63,065 bases of DNA from Sulfurimonas sp. (GTDB taxonomy: Bacteria > Campylobacterota > Campylobacteria > Campylobacterales > Sulfurimonadaceae), in contig NZ_JALXBK010000063.1 in NCBI RefSeq assembly GCF_026991475.1, positions 1-63,065 on the forward strand. The letters run 5' to 3'. Positions 47,231-57,056 of the stretch are shown one piece after another. Made by a program: the position numbers and the translations under genes. A model generated the notes under the pieces. That model worked only from the letters and a program-made list of their open reading frames with translations. It ran no database searches and was not told the origin of the DNA. Positions within the stretch are counted from its first letter, which is position 1, and the number at the start of each line of letters is the position of its first letter.

Positions 47231-47880
47231 CGTCTGCTATATATCCTCTCACCATTAATACTTATGCTACCATCATCTTCTAGTTTCACTCTTTGGAGTG
47301 AAATCTTATGACCATCTTTATGTGTAAAAAACTTTTTATTTGTGTAAAATTCTAACTTATATTTACTAAAAACTTGCTTCCATAAAAGCTTTTTTTCAAG
47401 ATTTTGAAAATAAGTTTGTAATAAACTTTTTTTATCTATATCAATATCTAATTTTGCAAACTCTGAAACGGAGGAAACAAGGTTAATACCAACACCACAA
47501 ATTATAGTTTTATCTACGACCGTAGTTATCATCCCCCCAATTTTATTGGCACCAATATAAAAATCATTTGGCCATTTTAGTACTACCTCAGAGCCAAACG
47601 AAGCCAAAGTCTCTTTTAAAATAAATGCAAAATAGATAGATGCAGACTCCAACTTTAAATCTGTTGGAAGATCTTCTAATGGCAAGGCAAAGGAGAGAAA
47701 AAGATTTCCCTCTTTTGAAATCCAAGAATTATCTCTACTTCCTATTCCATGCGTTTGTACTTGAGCTATAACAGCAACTGGTCCAACTATCTCTTTTAAT
47801 TGTATTGATTTTTTAAGATATAACTGTGTTGAATCAACAGATTTAAGAGAGAGTATCTTCAAGCACAACTCTTTTACCAT
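47227..47880 (-). CDS. birA: Biotin--[acetyl-CoA-carboxylase] ligase
   Basis: Attaches biotin to the carrier protein of acetyl-CoA carboxylase. 217 residues, catalytic and C-terminal domains without a DNA-binding N-terminus, so it should not be a repressor. Motifs: QVQTHGIGSRDNSWISKEGNLFLSF and VLKWPNDFYIGANKIGGMITTV. It overlaps fmt by 38 bases, the largest overlap in this run, and parA by 4. Confidence 0.92.
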   Translation of the reverse strand: MVKELCLKILSLKSVDSTQLYLKKSIQLKEIVGPVAVIAQVQTHGIGSRDNSWISKEGNLFLSFALPLEDLPTDLKLESASIYFAFILKETLASFGSEVVLKWPNDFYIGANKIGGMITTVVDKTIICGVGINLVSSVSEFAKLDIDIDKKSLLQTYFQNLEKKLLWKQVFSKYKLEFYTNKKFFTHKDGHKISLQRVKLEDDGSISINGERIYSRR

Positions 47881-48754
47881 TTATATAAGAAGTAATATCC
47901 ATCTCTTTTTTGGAGTTTGGTTGTACTCTAAAAATTCTAATTGCACCACGCTTACAGGTCACAACTATGCTATCTTTATCTATAGCTATAATTTTACCAG
48001 CTTCATCAAACTCTTTTTCTCTCTCTTGCAGTGCTATTTTTTTTAATTTTAAACCACTTGATAGATAAATTCCAGGCCAAGGTGTAAATGCTCTATATTT
48101 GTTAAAAAGCTCTACAGCATCATCAAAACTAACTTCACCATCAGCTTTAGTTATCTTTTTACAATGTGTTGCCTGCGTTTCATCCTGCTTTATAGGACTT
48201 AAACTAGAAAAGTTTTCTAATACATCAATAGTCAAATCAGTAGCGACATCAGTAAGAGCATCAAAAAGCTCTTCAACCATCTCATCATCAGCTACATCTA
48301 TAGTTTTTACCTTTAAAATAGCACCAGTATCAAGCCCTTCATCCATAAGCATAGCTGTCACACCAGTTTTTGTATCCCCATTTAAAAGAACTTGTTGAAT
48401 AGGGCTTGCCCCTCTATAGTGAGGTAAAATGGAAGCATGGAGATTAATACAAGGAGCATAAGTAAGAATCTCTTTAGGTAAAATTTGTCCATACGCTGCA
48501 ACAACAATATAATCACAAGCAATGGTTTTAAGCTTTTGCACTGTCTCTTCATCACGCAATCTTGTTGGTTGATAAACCGGTACATTATATTTCATTGCTA
48601 AAGTTTTAACAACGGGAGCAGTCATAATTTTTTTTCGTCCAACGGGTTTATCAGGCTGAGTATAGACTGCAGTTACATTTATAGCTTTTGCATCGAACAG
48701 TTTTTGTAAAATTTTTTCTGCATAATTTGGTGTTCCCATAAATATCACATTCAT
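47843..48754 (-). CDS. fmt: Methionyl-tRNA formyltransferase
   Basis: Formylates Met-tRNA for translation start. 303 residues. MGTPNYAEKILQKL, VVAAYGQILPKEIL, CINLHASILPHYRGASPIQQVLLNGD and TGVTAMLMDEGLDTG are the standard signatures, with formyl-THF binding at the HASLLP loop. It overlaps proB by 4 bases (ATGA) and birA by 38. Confidence 0.95.
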   Translation of the reverse strand: MNVIFMGTPNYAEKILQKLFDAKAINVTAVYTQPDKPVGRKKIMTAPVVKTLAMKYNVPVYQPTRLRDEETVQKLKTIACDYIVVAAYGQILPKEILTYAPCINLHASILPHYRGASPIQQVLLNGDTKTGVTAMLMDEGLDTGAILKVKTIDVADDEMVEELFDALTDVATDLTIDVLENFSSLSPIKQDETQATHCKKITKADGEVSFDDAVELFNKYRAFTPWPGIYLSSGLKLKKIALQEREKEFDEAGKIIAIDKDSIVVTCKRGAIRIFRVQPNSKKEMDITSYINGKRVVLEDTLS

Positions 48755-49521
48755 CTATTAGCCTTTTTTGTAAAAATCGTGCCACCCTTATGCTTACCAT
48801 CAAGCATAAAACTCTCTACATCACTCAAATCAAATCCACTTGCTAAAAACATCTCTTTATCTGCGTTTAACAGATACTCAGCTGCTTTTAATTTTGTAAC
48901 AATTCCACCAGTAGCAAAAATATTGTTTGGATTTACATCTTTTTGTAACTCTTCTTTATCTATATTTTTTACTTTTTTAACTACCTGTGCATTAGCATTT
49001 TCACGAGGATCGCTATTGTAGTAAGCATCTATATCTGAAAGAATTATCAACATGTCCGCATCTGTATGATTGGTAATATAAGCAGAGAGTTGATCATTGT
49101 CACCAACTTCAAGTTCATCTGTAGCTGTGGCATCATTTTCATTGACTATAGGAATAACGCTATTTTTTATTAAAGTTTCTACAGTTGCTTTAACTCTTAA
49201 AATATCATCCTCTTTTTTCAGATTTGCTGCTGTCACCAAAACTTGTGCTACCACTTGATTATATTTAGCAAATTTACTTGCATATTTTTGCATCAAAACT
49301 GGTTGCCCAATAGCCGCCAAAGCTTGTTTATTTGAAACAATTGTTCTATCAAGCTTTAACTTTGTATATCCACCAGCTACTGCACCTGATGAGACCAAAA
49401 TAACTTCATATTTTTCTCGTAATTTTACAAGAAAATCAACTAGTGCCTGCATTCGTTTAAGTGCTATTTCACCATTCTCAGTTAAAACAGCACTACCAAC
49501 TTTGACTACAACACGCTTCAT
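48751..49521 (-). CDS. proB: Glutamate 5-kinase (short form without PUA domain)
   Basis: Phosphorylates glutamate in proline synthesis. 256 residues covering the amino-acid-kinase domain only: VVVKVGSAVLTENGEIA, LVSSGAVAGGY, IPIVNENDATATDELEVGDNDQLSAYI and GTGGIVTKLKAAE-like ATGGIVTKLKAAE. Enzymes of many bacteria add a C-terminal PUA domain of about 110 residues, missing here, as in Campylobacter relatives. It lies 5 bases after obg. Confidence 0.93.
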   Translation of the reverse strand: MKRVVVKVGSAVLTENGEIALKRMQALVDFLVKLREKYEVILVSSGAVAGGYTKLKLDRTIVSNKQALAAIGQPVLMQKYASKFAKYNQVVAQVLVTAANLKKEDDILRVKATVETLIKNSVIPIVNENDATATDELEVGDNDQLSAYITNHTDADMLIILSDIDAYYNSDPRENANAQVVKKVKNIDKEELQKDVNPNNIFATGGIVTKLKAAEYLLNADKEMFLASGFDLSDVESFMLDGKHKGGTIFTKKANR

Positions 49522-49526
49522 AAAAA

Positions 49527-50627
49527 TTACTTTCTAGTTTGATGTACTAAATTAAAGAGTGAATATTTTAAAGGCTCTATATTTTTATTTATAGCTGATG
49601 AAATTGGAATAATAAAATATGGTTTTTCACTATCATAACCCAATGTCTCATCTGCACTATCTTGTATAAAATAAGGAAGTTCATTATCAAAATCAAATTC
49701 ACTCTTTTTAGTTGGAGTTAAATCTAACATCTCAATAAAAGAGTTAATTTTTTCATTTAATTCATCTGGTGCAACTATATCAACACGAGTAAGAGCAATA
49801 GCATATCTTGAAGTTCCAAGTTTTTGTGAAAATGAAGCAACCTCATTTTTAAGTGTCTCTATTTGCTCTTTTAAATCTCTATATGAAGCTAAATCAATCA
49901 TAAAAAGAAGTGTTTTTGTTCTCTCAATATGGCGTAAAAACTTGATTCCAAGACCTTTACCCTCATGAGCACCACCAATGATTCCAGGAATATCTGCCAT
50001 TACAAAAGATTCATAATCACCTATGTTTACCTGACCTAATTTTGGAGTAAGTGTTGTAAATTCATAGTTTGCTATTTCTGGTCTTGCATTTGAAACAGTA
50101 GAAATAAGTGTCGATTTACCGACATTTGGAAAGCCTACTAAACCAACATCAGCAATAAGCTTCAAATCTAATTTAATATTTCTTGTTTGACCTTTTTCAC
50201 CAGGTTGCGCATAAGTAGGTCTCTGATTTGTTGGAGACTTAAAGTGTGTATTTCCAAGTCCACCTTTGCCACCTTCGAGAAATTTCTCTTCTTGACCATG
50301 TTTGAGCATATCAAAAAGCACTTCACCAGTTTCACTATCTACAATCTGCGTTCCAGGCGGTACAATAATGACCTTCTTAGCACCAGACTTTCCAGTACAA
50401 TTTGAACCTTCACCCTGACGACCGCCATCAGCTTTTATATGCATTTTTCTTTGAAAATGAGAAAGCGTGTGTGTATTATTATCACACTTAAACCAGATAT
50501 CTCCACCTTTTCCACCATCACCACCATTTGGACCACCATTGAGTACAAATTTTTCGCGACGAAATGCCACACACCCTTGCCCACCTTTTCCTGATGAGAC
50601 TGTTAATTCGACACTATCTGTAAACAT
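49527..50627 (-). CDS. obg: GTPase Obg/CgtA
   Basis: An essential GTPase tied to ribosome assembly. The glycine-rich Obg fold spans 1-158 ([29 protein letters not shown]). The G domain has [34 protein letters not shown] (G1-G2), [16 protein letters not shown] (G3) and the ALTRVD motif. 366 residues. Downstream of rplU and rpmA, a common arrangement. Confidence 0.96.
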   Translation of the reverse strand: MFTDSVELTVSSGKGGQGCVAFRREKFVLNGGPNGGDGGKGGDIWFKCDNNTHTLSHFQRKMHIKADGGRQGEGSNCTGKSGAKKVIIVPPGTQIVDSETGEVLFDMLKHGQEEKFLEGGKGGLGNTHFKSPTNQRPTYAQPGEKGQTRNIKLDLKLIADVGLVGFPNVGKSTLISTVSNARPEIANYEFTTLTPKLGQVNIGDYESFVMADIPGIIGGAHEGKGLGIKFLRHIERTKTLLFMIDLASYRDLKEQIETLKNEVASFSQKLGTSRYAIALTRVDIVAPDELNEKINSFIEMLDLTPTKKSEFDFDNELPYFIQDSADETLGYDSEKPYFIIPISSAINKNIEPLKYSLFNLVHQTRK

Positions 50628-50679
50628 TATTTTATCCTTGGTTTGCTTTTATGGAAGCATAAATATTTAAAAATAGACT

Positions 50680-50685
50680 ATTATA
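50680..50685 (-). promoter_or_regulatory. -10 box for the obg run
   Basis: On the - strand TATAAT in TTTTATAATAGTC, about 53 bases before obg; an AAGGAT ribosome site follows in front of the ATG. Confidence 0.5.
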
Positions 50686-50748
50686 AAATAGTTACATTAT
50701 TAAATATTTAAAAATTTATTTTTTTGGAAAAATCCGAAAGAAAGAGTT

Positions 50749-50770
50749 GCTTAGGCATAAAAGCCTAAAC
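50749..50770 (-). terminator. Terminator after rpmA
   Basis: An 8-bp stem (GTTTAGGC with GCCTAAGC on the - strand, one G-T pair) and a 6-base loop just past the rpmA stop, followed by a T-rich stretch (CTCTTTCTTTCGGATTTTT). Confidence 0.6.
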
Positions 50771-50780
50771 AGTTGTAGAA

Positions 50781-51038
50781 CTATGCAGCAGGTATAATTG
50801 AAACTTGTTGACGTTTTTTATCTTTTCTCTCAAACGCAACAGTACCATCAACTAAAGCAAAAATTGTATGGTCTTTTCCCATACCAACATTTTTACCTGG
50901 GTGAACTTTAGTTCCACGTTGACGGATGATGATATTACCAGCAATTACTGCTTCACCACCAAATTTCTTTACACCAAGTCTTCTACCAGCCGAATCACGA
51001 TTATTCTGTGTACTACCTTGACCTTTCTTATGTGCCAT
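50781..51038 (-). CDS. rpmA: 50S ribosomal protein L27
   Basis: 85 residues, starting [29 protein letters not shown], with [30 protein letters not shown]27 reaches into the peptidyl-transferase centre. There is no N-terminal prepeptide of the kind cleaved in Firmicutes. AGGAGACAG ribosome site. Confidence 0.97.
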   Translation of the reverse strand: MAHKKGQGSTQNNRDSAGRRLGVKKFGGEAVIAGNIIIRQRGTKVHPGKNVGMGKDHTIFALVDGTVAFERKDKKRQQVSIIPAA

Positions 51039-51120
51039 CTTCTGTCTCCTTTAATTTGGTTCCCAAATTTAAGGGAACCTCTTCATTTATTTTTTACGAG
51101 ATGGAAAGTAATTTCCCTCT

Positions 51121-51171
51121 CTAACGTTAGCACTAGGCTTCACTCAGCGTGAGGCTCACGGTGCTAGCACC
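51121..51171 (-). ncRNA. Structured leader between rplU and rpmA
   Basis: The 153-base gap between the two ribosomal genes holds three palindromes in a row: CTAACGTTAG (51121-51130), GTGAGGCTCAC (51149-51159) and GGTGCTAGCACC (51160-51171). Flanking halves TAGCAC and GTGCTA, and CTTCAC and GTGAGG, can pair into one long bulged hairpin. The DNA is more GC-rich than its surroundings. It may regulate rpmA or process the mRNA; no known leader was recognised. Confidence 0.4.
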
Positions 51172-51191
51172 TTTAGTTTTAGACTACTTTA

Positions 51192-51500
51192 CTAAGCAGC
51201 TATTTTCGTGATACGAACACGAGTGTAGTCTCTTCTGAAACCACGTTTTACTTTACTATCTTTACGACGACGTTTTTTGAAAGTGATAACTTTCTTATCA
51301 CGGCCTTCGCTGATAACTTCAGCAGTAACAACAGCACCATCTACGTATGGAGCTCCCATTTTAAGTTCTCCAGCATTTACAGCTAGAACTTCTTTGATTT
51401 CGATAGTAGCTTCTGGCTCAAGAGACATTTTATCTAAAGATAATATATCACCCTCTTGAACTTTATACTGCTTACCACCATTTTTAATAATTGCGTACAT
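51192..51500 (-). CDS. rplU: 50S ribosomal protein L21
   Basis: 102 residues starting [25 protein letters not shown], ending in the basic tail [30 protein letters not shown]. First gene of the rplU-rpmA-obg group. A TATAAT on the - strand at 51549-51554 lies upstream. Confidence 0.97.
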   Translation of the reverse strand: MYAIIKNGGKQYKVQEGDILSLDKMSLEPEATIEIKEVLAVNAGELKMGAPYVDGAVVTAEVISEGRDKKVITFKKRRRKDSKVKRGFRRDYTRVRITKIAA

Positions 51501-51548
51501 CTATGGTCCTTAAATATTTTTAGGTTGTATTTCTACAAAAAGTTCGGA

Positions 51549-51554
51549 ATTATA
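51549..51554 (-). promoter_or_regulatory. -10 box for rplU
   Basis: On the - strand TATAAT in GGTATAATTCCG, about 49 bases before the rplU ATG. Confidence 0.6.
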
Positions 51555-51594
51555 CCTAACTAAGTTTTAATTTATGTTTAATCTTTAAGACTTT

Positions 51595-51987
51595 TTAAAA
51601 AGAGTAATCGTTTACAAGCGCTATAGCATCAATTTCTACAAGTGCATTTTTAGGTAAAGTTTTTACAGCAACAGTTGAACGAGCTGGCTTATGTGCACCA
51701 AATGCTTTTTCATACACTTCATTTACTACTGCAAAAGAGTCCATATCTGCTAAAAATATAGTTGTTTTTACAACACTATCCATTGAACTCTCAGCCTCTT
51801 CAAGCACTGCTTTAAGATTTTCTAAAACTCTTACTGCCTGCACACCCACACTCTCACTCAAAAGTTCATCTGTACCTTCTGGTGTTAATGCAATCTGTCC
51901 TGAAGTATAAACCATACCATTTACAACAGTTGCCTGTGAATATGGTCCTATCGCTGATGGCGCTTTATTTGTTTGTATAAATTTCAT
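51595..51987 (-). CDS. ridA: RidA family reactive-enamine deaminase
   Basis: 130 residues. NKAPSAIGPYSQATVVNGMVYTSGQIALTPEG and NALVEIDAIAL are the RidA signatures, with the catalytic Arg in AFGAHKPARSTVAV. RidA hydrolyses 2-aminoacrylate and related imines made by PLP enzymes. It overlaps the thioredoxin-like gene by 4 bases and ends the run from trmN6. Confidence 0.93.
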   Translation of the reverse strand: MKFIQTNKAPSAIGPYSQATVVNGMVYTSGQIALTPEGTDELLSESVGVQAVRVLENLKAVLEEAESSMDSVVKTTIFLADMDSFAVVNEVYEKAFGAHKPARSTVAVKTLPKNALVEIDAIALVNDYSF

Positions 51988-52394
51988 TTTTTCTCCCTGT
52001 TTTCTTGATATTTTTCTTCCGCATTATCCATAAAAGAGTTAAACATCTCTTCATCTCTATACCCTAAAGAAGCGTAAAGAGTGTTCCCTTTTGCATCTAC
52101 AAAGTAGTGCCTTGGAATTGGTGCAGTTTTAAACTTTGCAGGAATTATATCTCTATCTCGTGAAAGATGAATAGTAATAAACTCTCTATGCAGTCTCTTT
52201 TTTATTGCTTTAATTTGTAAAGTTGTACGCTCAAATTTTCGGCACCAGCCACAACTGTCTGAAGTAATCAAAACATACACCAACTTATGAGTTTTTGCAG
52301 CTTCCTTAAGTCCTTTTTGATAATTATGTGACCAACCTAGTTCAAGAGCTTGCAAAGAACCAATAAACAGTAATAACACAAAAATAATTCTCAT
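51984..52394 (-). CDS. Exported thioredoxin-fold protein with CGWC motif
   Basis: A periplasmic thiol-disulfide protein. Signal peptide MRIIFVLLLFIGSLQA, then LVYVLITSDSCGWCRKFERTTL with active site CGWC, and the cis-Pro region KTAPIPRHYFVD. Start at ATG 52394, seven bases after GGAG, rather than the GTG at 52406. It may be a reductase for cytochrome c maturation or a general oxidative-stress protein; undecided. It overlaps ridA by 4 bases and starts just past the dapE stop. Confidence 0.82.
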   Translation of the reverse strand: MRIIFVLLLFIGSLQALELGWSHNYQKGLKEAAKTHKLVYVLITSDSCGWCRKFERTTLQIKAIKKRLHREFITIHLSRDRDIIPAKFKTAPIPRHYFVDAKGNTLYASLGYRDEEMFNSFMDNAEEKYQENREKK

Positions 52395-52396
52395 AT

Positions 52397-53494
52397 TTAT
52401 CTCCACTCTTCTATTAAAGTTTTAAACACTTGATGCAACTCCTGCACTTCTTTTAAAGTTGTTCTCTCATTTATAGAGTGAATTGTATCATTTTTTACAC
52501 CAAATTCTATGACATCAATTCCAAACGCAGCGATAAAGCGTGCATCACTTGTTCCACCTGCCGTTGAGTGTTTTGGTGCTATTTTTGCCACTTTTTCAAT
52601 GGCTGCATCAATATTTTTGACAAGTTTTGTATTTGTATTAGTTTTAAACGGGTACGAGCCCTGTGTTAAACGCAGCTCATAGTCAAAATCTTTCAAATAC
52701 TTCTCTACAAATGCTCGTACCTCTTTTTGTGTTGTTTTTGTATTGTTTCTTACATTAAACATCATTTTGAGTTCATTCGGTGTTACATTTGTTACCTGCA
52801 TTCCTGAACGAATATCAGTCGCAACAAACTTTGAAGGCGAAAAATGCTCATCGCCCTTATCTAAATCAACACCTGCCATATTTCCAAGAACTTGTGCTAT
52901 TTGATGAATAGGATTTATTGCTTTTTCGGGGTATGCAGCGTGTCCTTGCTTTCCTTTTAGCGTAATATAGCCATTTATAGAACCTCGTCGTCCCACCTTT
53001 ATGGCATCACCAAACTGCTCTTCACAAGTAGGCTCAGCAACCACACAGACATCAGGAAGCATCTCTTTTTCTTTAAGGTATTCCAGCACTTTTACAGTAC
53101 CGTTAATCGCATCACCCTCTTCATCAGAAGTTAATAGCAAAGAGAGTGTTCCTCTAAACGCAGTCGCTTCTTTTAGAGCCTGTGTAAACGCAGCGACACC
53201 ACTTTTCATATCTTGCGCGCCACGCCCATAAATATAGCCATCTTTTTGTGTTGCAATATAGGGATCACTATCCCAGCCGTCTCCTGCAGGGACAACATCA
53301 ACATGCCCCGCAAAACAGAGATGCTCACCTTCACCAAATTTTTTATAAATAAAAAGATTTTTTACATCTTCTACATCAACTCTAATAGCACTGAAACCCT
53401 CAAGATAATCTTCTATAAAATTTAAGATTCCACCATCATCCGGTGTTTCACTTTTAGAATTTATAAGATATTTAAACAGTTCTATAAGTTCCAA
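52397..53494 (-). CDS. dapE: Succinyl-diaminopimelate desuccinylase
   Basis: A dinuclear zinc hydrolase giving LL-diaminopimelate for lysine and peptidoglycan. 365 residues. CFAGHVDVVPAGDGWDSDPY, GRGAQDMKSGVAAF, LLTSDEEGDAINGT, and the late AGGTSDARF and VIEFGV segments hold the metal ligands. It complements dapC at 1.2 kb. Four AAACGCAG copies fall in this gene (52523, 52668, 53156, 53186). Confidence 0.95.
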   Translation of the reverse strand: MELIELFKYLINSKSETPDDGGILNFIEDYLEGFSAIRVDVEDVKNLFIYKKFGEGEHLCFAGHVDVVPAGDGWDSDPYIATQKDGYIYGRGAQDMKSGVAAFTQALKEATAFRGTLSLLLTSDEEGDAINGTVKVLEYLKEKEMLPDVCVVAEPTCEEQFGDAIKVGRRGSINGYITLKGKQGHAAYPEKAINPIHQIAQVLGNMAGVDLDKGDEHFSPSKFVATDIRSGMQVTNVTPNELKMMFNVRNNTKTTQKEVRAFVEKYLKDFDYELRLTQGSYPFKTNTNTKLVKNIDAAIEKVAKIAPKHSTAGGTSDARFIAAFGIDVIEFGVKNDTIHSINERTTLKEVQELHQVFKTLIEEWR

Positions 53495-53497
53495 AAT

Positions 53498-53842
53498 TTA
53501 ATCCACTGGATTTTCATAAAAAATGTATGGTGTTGCATAGTTACTTATCTCAAAATAGAGCTTTTTCTCTCCTTTATCCACACGAAAATTTTGATTTGTA
53601 TCAAGATAACCATATCCATATCTATAATTTCTAGGAGTAGTACCATCTGTACTTGTTGCAGTAGTAAGTTTTCCAACTTTAATAAATCTTTTTACAAGTT
53701 TACCACCCATATAAATATCTAAAACCCCATTACTTCCCGTCCAATTTTGCAAAGAGCGCCCTATCTTATTTTGTGTCTCTTGCGTACATCCAGCAAAAAA
53801 CAGACTTATCCCAACCAATGTCACTAAAATGATTTTTTTCAT
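53498..53842 (-). CDS. Small lipoprotein, unknown function
   Basis: 114 residues with a lipobox ending FFAGC. The body is polar, with RSLQNWTGSNGVLDIYMGGKLVKRFIKVGKLTTATSTDG and several Tyr-rich strands, suggesting a beta domain. No family recognised. It starts one base into the trpC stop region and lies 3 bases from dapE. Confidence 0.7.
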   Translation of the reverse strand: MKKIILVTLVGISLFFAGCTQETQNKIGRSLQNWTGSNGVLDIYMGGKLVKRFIKVGKLTTATSTDGTTPRNYRYGYGYLDTNQNFRVDKGEKKLYFEISNYATPYIFYENPVD

Positions 53843-54633
53843 TATATCTCTCCATATTTTAATTTTTTTAAAGCTGCTTCTTCATCATCTTGACGCATTA
53901 AAGATTCGCCAACCAAAAAGGCATCTACACCAGCTTTACTCAAATCTTCAAGCTGTCCATGCGCATAAATACCACTCTCTGCTACAATAATTTTTCCATT
54001 TGGAATAAGAGGCATCAACTCATACGAAAGATTCATATTCATCTCAAAAGTTTGCAAATTTCTATGATTTATTCCAATGATGTCCGCACCAGCATAAATG
54101 GCTTTAACTAAATCTTTCTTATCATGAACCTCAACAAGTGCTTCCATTCCCAGATGTCTCGTATAGTTGAGTAACTCTTTAAGCTCACTTTTACTCAGTG
54201 CTGCTGCAATTAAAAGTATAAAATCTGCTCCAAATACAAGTGCTTCTAAAATCTGATATTTTGAGATAATAAAATCTTTTCTAAGCAGTGGAATCCCAAC
54301 ATATCTTCTAATACCTGCAAGATAATCTAAAGAACCTTGAAAAAAGTGTGGTTCAGTTAAAACAGAAATGGCACTAGCCCCACCTCTTTCATAACTCTGT
54401 GCAATCGCCAAAGGATCAAAATTTTCGCGAATAACACCTTTTGAAGGTGATGCCTTTTTTACTTCAGATATAATTCTATAAGGGTCATCCTCTGTAGCTT
54501 TAAGATAAGGAATAACCTCTCTGGGTTGTCTTGCATTATATGCCAAAGAGCGCCCTAACCAATCAAGTGAAAACTCTTTTTCTCGTTTTATCAAATCTTC
54601 TTTTGTCTTTTTTATAATATCATCTAAAATCAT
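53842..54633 (-). CDS. trpC: Indole-3-glycerol-phosphate synthase
   Basis: Closes the indole ring in tryptophan synthesis. A 263-residue TIM barrel with [25 protein letters not shown] (catalytic Lys), [55 protein letters not shown] and [11 protein letters not shown]. The other trp genes are not in the window. Overlaps the TPR gene by 4 bases. Confidence 0.95.
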   Translation of the reverse strand: MILDDIIKKTKEDLIKREKEFSLDWLGRSLAYNARQPREVIPYLKATEDDPYRIISEVKKASPSKGVIRENFDPLAIAQSYERGGASAISVLTEPHFFQGSLDYLAGIRRYVGIPLLRKDFIISKYQILEALVFGADFILLIAAALSKSELKELLNYTRHLGMEALVEVHDKKDLVKAIYAGADIIGINHRNLQTFEMNMNLSYELMPLIPNGKIIVAESGIYAHGQLEDLSKAGVDAFLVGESLMRQDDEEAALKKLKYGEI

Positions 54634-55928
54634 TTTTGCTTTCTTACCTTTTTTGTTTTATAGGATTTATTTAAACACTTTTTTACCGCATTTATATGTT
54701 TAATTACTTCTGGATTATCGCCACCTTCAAGTGTAGCAACTCGTCTGAAAATCTTCTCAGCCTTGTTACACTTTCCTAGCTTATAATATCCCCATGCTAA
54801 AGAATCCAAATAGTACGCAGAATCAGGATTTTTCTTTAAAACATTTTCAATATATGCCATTCCTTTTTTCACATCAACATTATGATCAATCAAAATATAA
54901 CCCAAATAATTTTCATATAAAGGATTTTGTGTTTGAGCTACTACATCTTCAAGTTTTTTTACTACCTCAGCAACTCTTTTTTTAGAGATATTGTTCTCAT
55001 GACTCTCATATTCATAAATAGCATCCTGCCCTAAATAATTCACATCTGCAGTTTTTACATAGAGTTTATCTGCCAATTTATAAGCTTTTTCATAGTCTTT
55101 ACCTGTAATATAAAGTTGCAACAAGACATCATCATCCGCCCCACTCTCCTCAAGAAAATTCATAAGTTTAATATAGTCTCGTTTATACGCATAAATTTGT
55201 ATAATTTTTTGTGCAACGTTTTCACTCTTATCTACATTATAAAGGCGCTTGTATGTAGACAAAAGCCCATCTATATTGTTTTCATGACTATAAATACCTA
55301 TGAGCCTATTGCAGATAAGCTTCGAGCAACCATTAATACGTGTATCTGTTTCCAAATAAGCAATAGCATCTTTTTTTCTATGTAAATTTGAATATAGTAT
55401 AACAGCCATTTTATCTAAAATTTTTTCATTATAGTTTTGAACATAAGCACTATCGAGATATTTTAGTGCCATGTTATACTCTTTTTTCTTTATAAACACA
55501 TCACTAGCTAAAAGATAGTCATCAGCCTCTTTTGTTTTAGCAGCAAGAGACACAGCAATTTTTTTTGCCTTATCAAGCTCAGGCAGCTTTATTAAAGCCA
55601 TGATTTTATATCTCACCAACTTCACATCTGCTAAAGAGTTTTGATTCAAAGTATCAACACGTGTAATGACTTTTTTATATTCAGCAGCCTTTAAATCATC
55701 CGCTAAAGAGCGATATAGGTACTCTTTTTTTGAAGATTTTTTATAGAGCTTTTCAAACAAAGTAGCAGCACTCTTATAATCTCGTATCTGTTCTGCACGA
55801 AGAGCAAATAAAATATAGGTGTCTTCACCTTCAAAAGCCTTTTCATTTGCTTTTACCGGCACATGTTGCGTCGAACATGAGATAAAAGTAAGCGATAATA
55901 ATATAATAGTAATAATTTTAATCATCAA
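54630..55928 (-). CDS. TPR-repeat lipoprotein
   Basis: 432 residues. A lipoprotein signal peptide ends FISC (Cys18), and the rest is almost all helix-turn-helix repeats of TPR type, for example [27 protein letters not shown] and [32 protein letters not shown]. Such scaffold proteins often join envelope complexes. The C-terminus is basic ([11 protein letters not shown]). Function unknown. It overlaps ykgJ by 11 bases. Confidence 0.82.
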   Translation of the reverse strand: MMIKIITIILLSLTFISCSTQHVPVKANEKAFEGEDTYILFALRAEQIRDYKSAATLFEKLYKKSSKKEYLYRSLADDLKAAEYKKVITRVDTLNQNSLADVKLVRYKIMALIKLPELDKAKKIAVSLAAKTKEADDYLLASDVFIKKKEYNMALKYLDSAYVQNYNEKILDKMAVILYSNLHRKKDAIAYLETDTRINGCSKLICNRLIGIYSHENNIDGLLSTYKRLYNVDKSENVAQKIIQIYAYKRDYIKLMNFLEESGADDDVLLQLYITGKDYEKAYKLADKLYVKTADVNYLGQDAIYEYESHENNISKKRVAEVVKKLEDVVAQTQNPLYENYLGYILIDHNVDVKKGMAYIENVLKKNPDSAYYLDSLAWGYYKLGKCNKAEKIFRRVATLEGGDNPEVIKHINAVKKCLNKSYKTKKVRKQK

Positions 55929-56298
55929 TAATTCCTGGACACTCTTTTTTTAATTCATCTACCCGCGTTTTAAAATAGTCCCAAAAAGGAAAAGTTTTAC
56001 ACTGAGATGGTCTTGCCATATATATTTTACAACCATTTGATTCTCTATCATAGAAAACACACTCATAAGAGTCATTAAACTTCTGCTCTTTTATTGAAAA
56101 TTTATAACCTTTTTGAAAAAGGTATTTTACCCTGAAATCGTTAACCTCCATCTCAAGAAGAGAAGCGATGTTTTCAATCTCATTTTTACTAACATAAATG
56201 TAACCACTCTCACCAGTACAACAACGACCTTGACATGTTGCACAGGCATCCGCATTAAAACTGTATGGATAACCATCTTTTTTTATTATATTTGACAT
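55918..56298 (-). CDS. YkgJ family cysteine-cluster protein
   Basis: 126 residues with the family metal cluster: CATCQGRCCTGESGYIYVS near the start, and CVFYDRESNGCKIYMARPSQCKTFPFWD later. Seven or eight Cys are likely to bind zinc or an iron-sulfur centre. Role unknown; some members have been linked to peptide or flagellin modification. It overlaps trmN6 by 13 bases. Confidence 0.88.
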   Translation of the reverse strand: MSNIIKKDGYPYSFNADACATCQGRCCTGESGYIYVSKNEIENIASLLEMEVNDFRVKYLFQKGYKFSIKEQKFNDSYECVFYDRESNGCKIYMARPSQCKTFPFWDYFKTRVDELKKECPGIIDD

Positions 56299-56981
56299 TT
56301 TATACTCTGTGTATTTGCTTTTTTATATATTTCTTGAACTTTTTGTGAAGGTTTATCACCTTCAAAACTAATAAACGGTGGCCACACTTTTAACATAGAT
56401 TTTGAGCCATTTCTTGCATGAACCATTACCAATGAAGCGTTTCTGTCACTCTTAGGATGTACAAACTGCACATCCTCCACTCGCATTTTCACTTTTGCCA
56501 AAAGTTCACAAATAAGAGCAAATTGCGTAGCATCATAACAAAATATAAAATGCGAATGCGGCTTTAAAAGTTGTGAAACTTTCTTAAAAAATGGCTCAAG
56601 AGGAAGGTTTACATTATAACGCGCATGAAAAAGCATCTCATTTTCACTCTTTTTCACCCCCTCAGGATAAAAAGGAGGATTTGAGATTATATAATCATAT
56701 TTTTCTGAGTTATCAAGTTCTAAAAAATCACCTGCATGTAAACGCAGCTCAATATTATTTACCCTTGCGTTTACTTTTGCATACTCCCTAAACGCAGCCT
56801 GTTTTTCCACTGCTTCTAAAGTTACTTTTTTATTATCCCTTGCTACTAACAAACCTACAACACCACATCCTGCTCCAACATCTAAGACTTTTCCTTTTGG
56901 TTTAAAAAAATTGATAAAATCATAAAGAAAAATAGAATCACTGTTGTAACAGTAGCCTGATTGTGGCTGATAAAGAAGCAT
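56286..56981 (-). CDS. tRNA1(Val) (adenine(37)-N6)-methyltransferase-like SAM enzyme
   Basis: 231 residues with a Rossmann methyltransferase fold. SAM loop VLDVGAGCGVVGLLVARDNKKVTLEAVEKQ and the adenine-N6 motif NPPFYPEG are clear and point to TrmN6/YfiC. Final identity depends on tRNA-Val specificity, which cannot be seen. AAACGCAG copies at 56751 and 56790. Confidence 0.85.
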   Translation of the reverse strand: MLLYQPQSGYCYNSDSIFLYDFINFFKPKGKVLDVGAGCGVVGLLVARDNKKVTLEAVEKQAAFREYAKVNARVNNIELRLHAGDFLELDNSEKYDYIISNPPFYPEGVKKSENEMLFHARYNVNLPLEPFFKKVSQLLKPHSHFIFCYDATQFALICELLAKVKMRVEDVQFVHPKSDRNASLVMVHARNGSKSMLKVWPPFISFEGDKPSQKVQEIYKKANTQSIKCQI

Positions 56982-57000
56982 TAATTAAAGTCCCTTGGGT

Positions 57001-57006
57001 TATAAT
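57001..57006 (+). promoter_or_regulatory. -10 box for kdsB
   Basis: TATAAT in GGGTTATAATATCG, about 51 bases before the kdsB ATG. Confidence 0.6.
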
Positions 57007-57056
57007 ATCGCAATTATATCATAGGGTACCACTAAAAACCCTAAAGGACTATTTAA

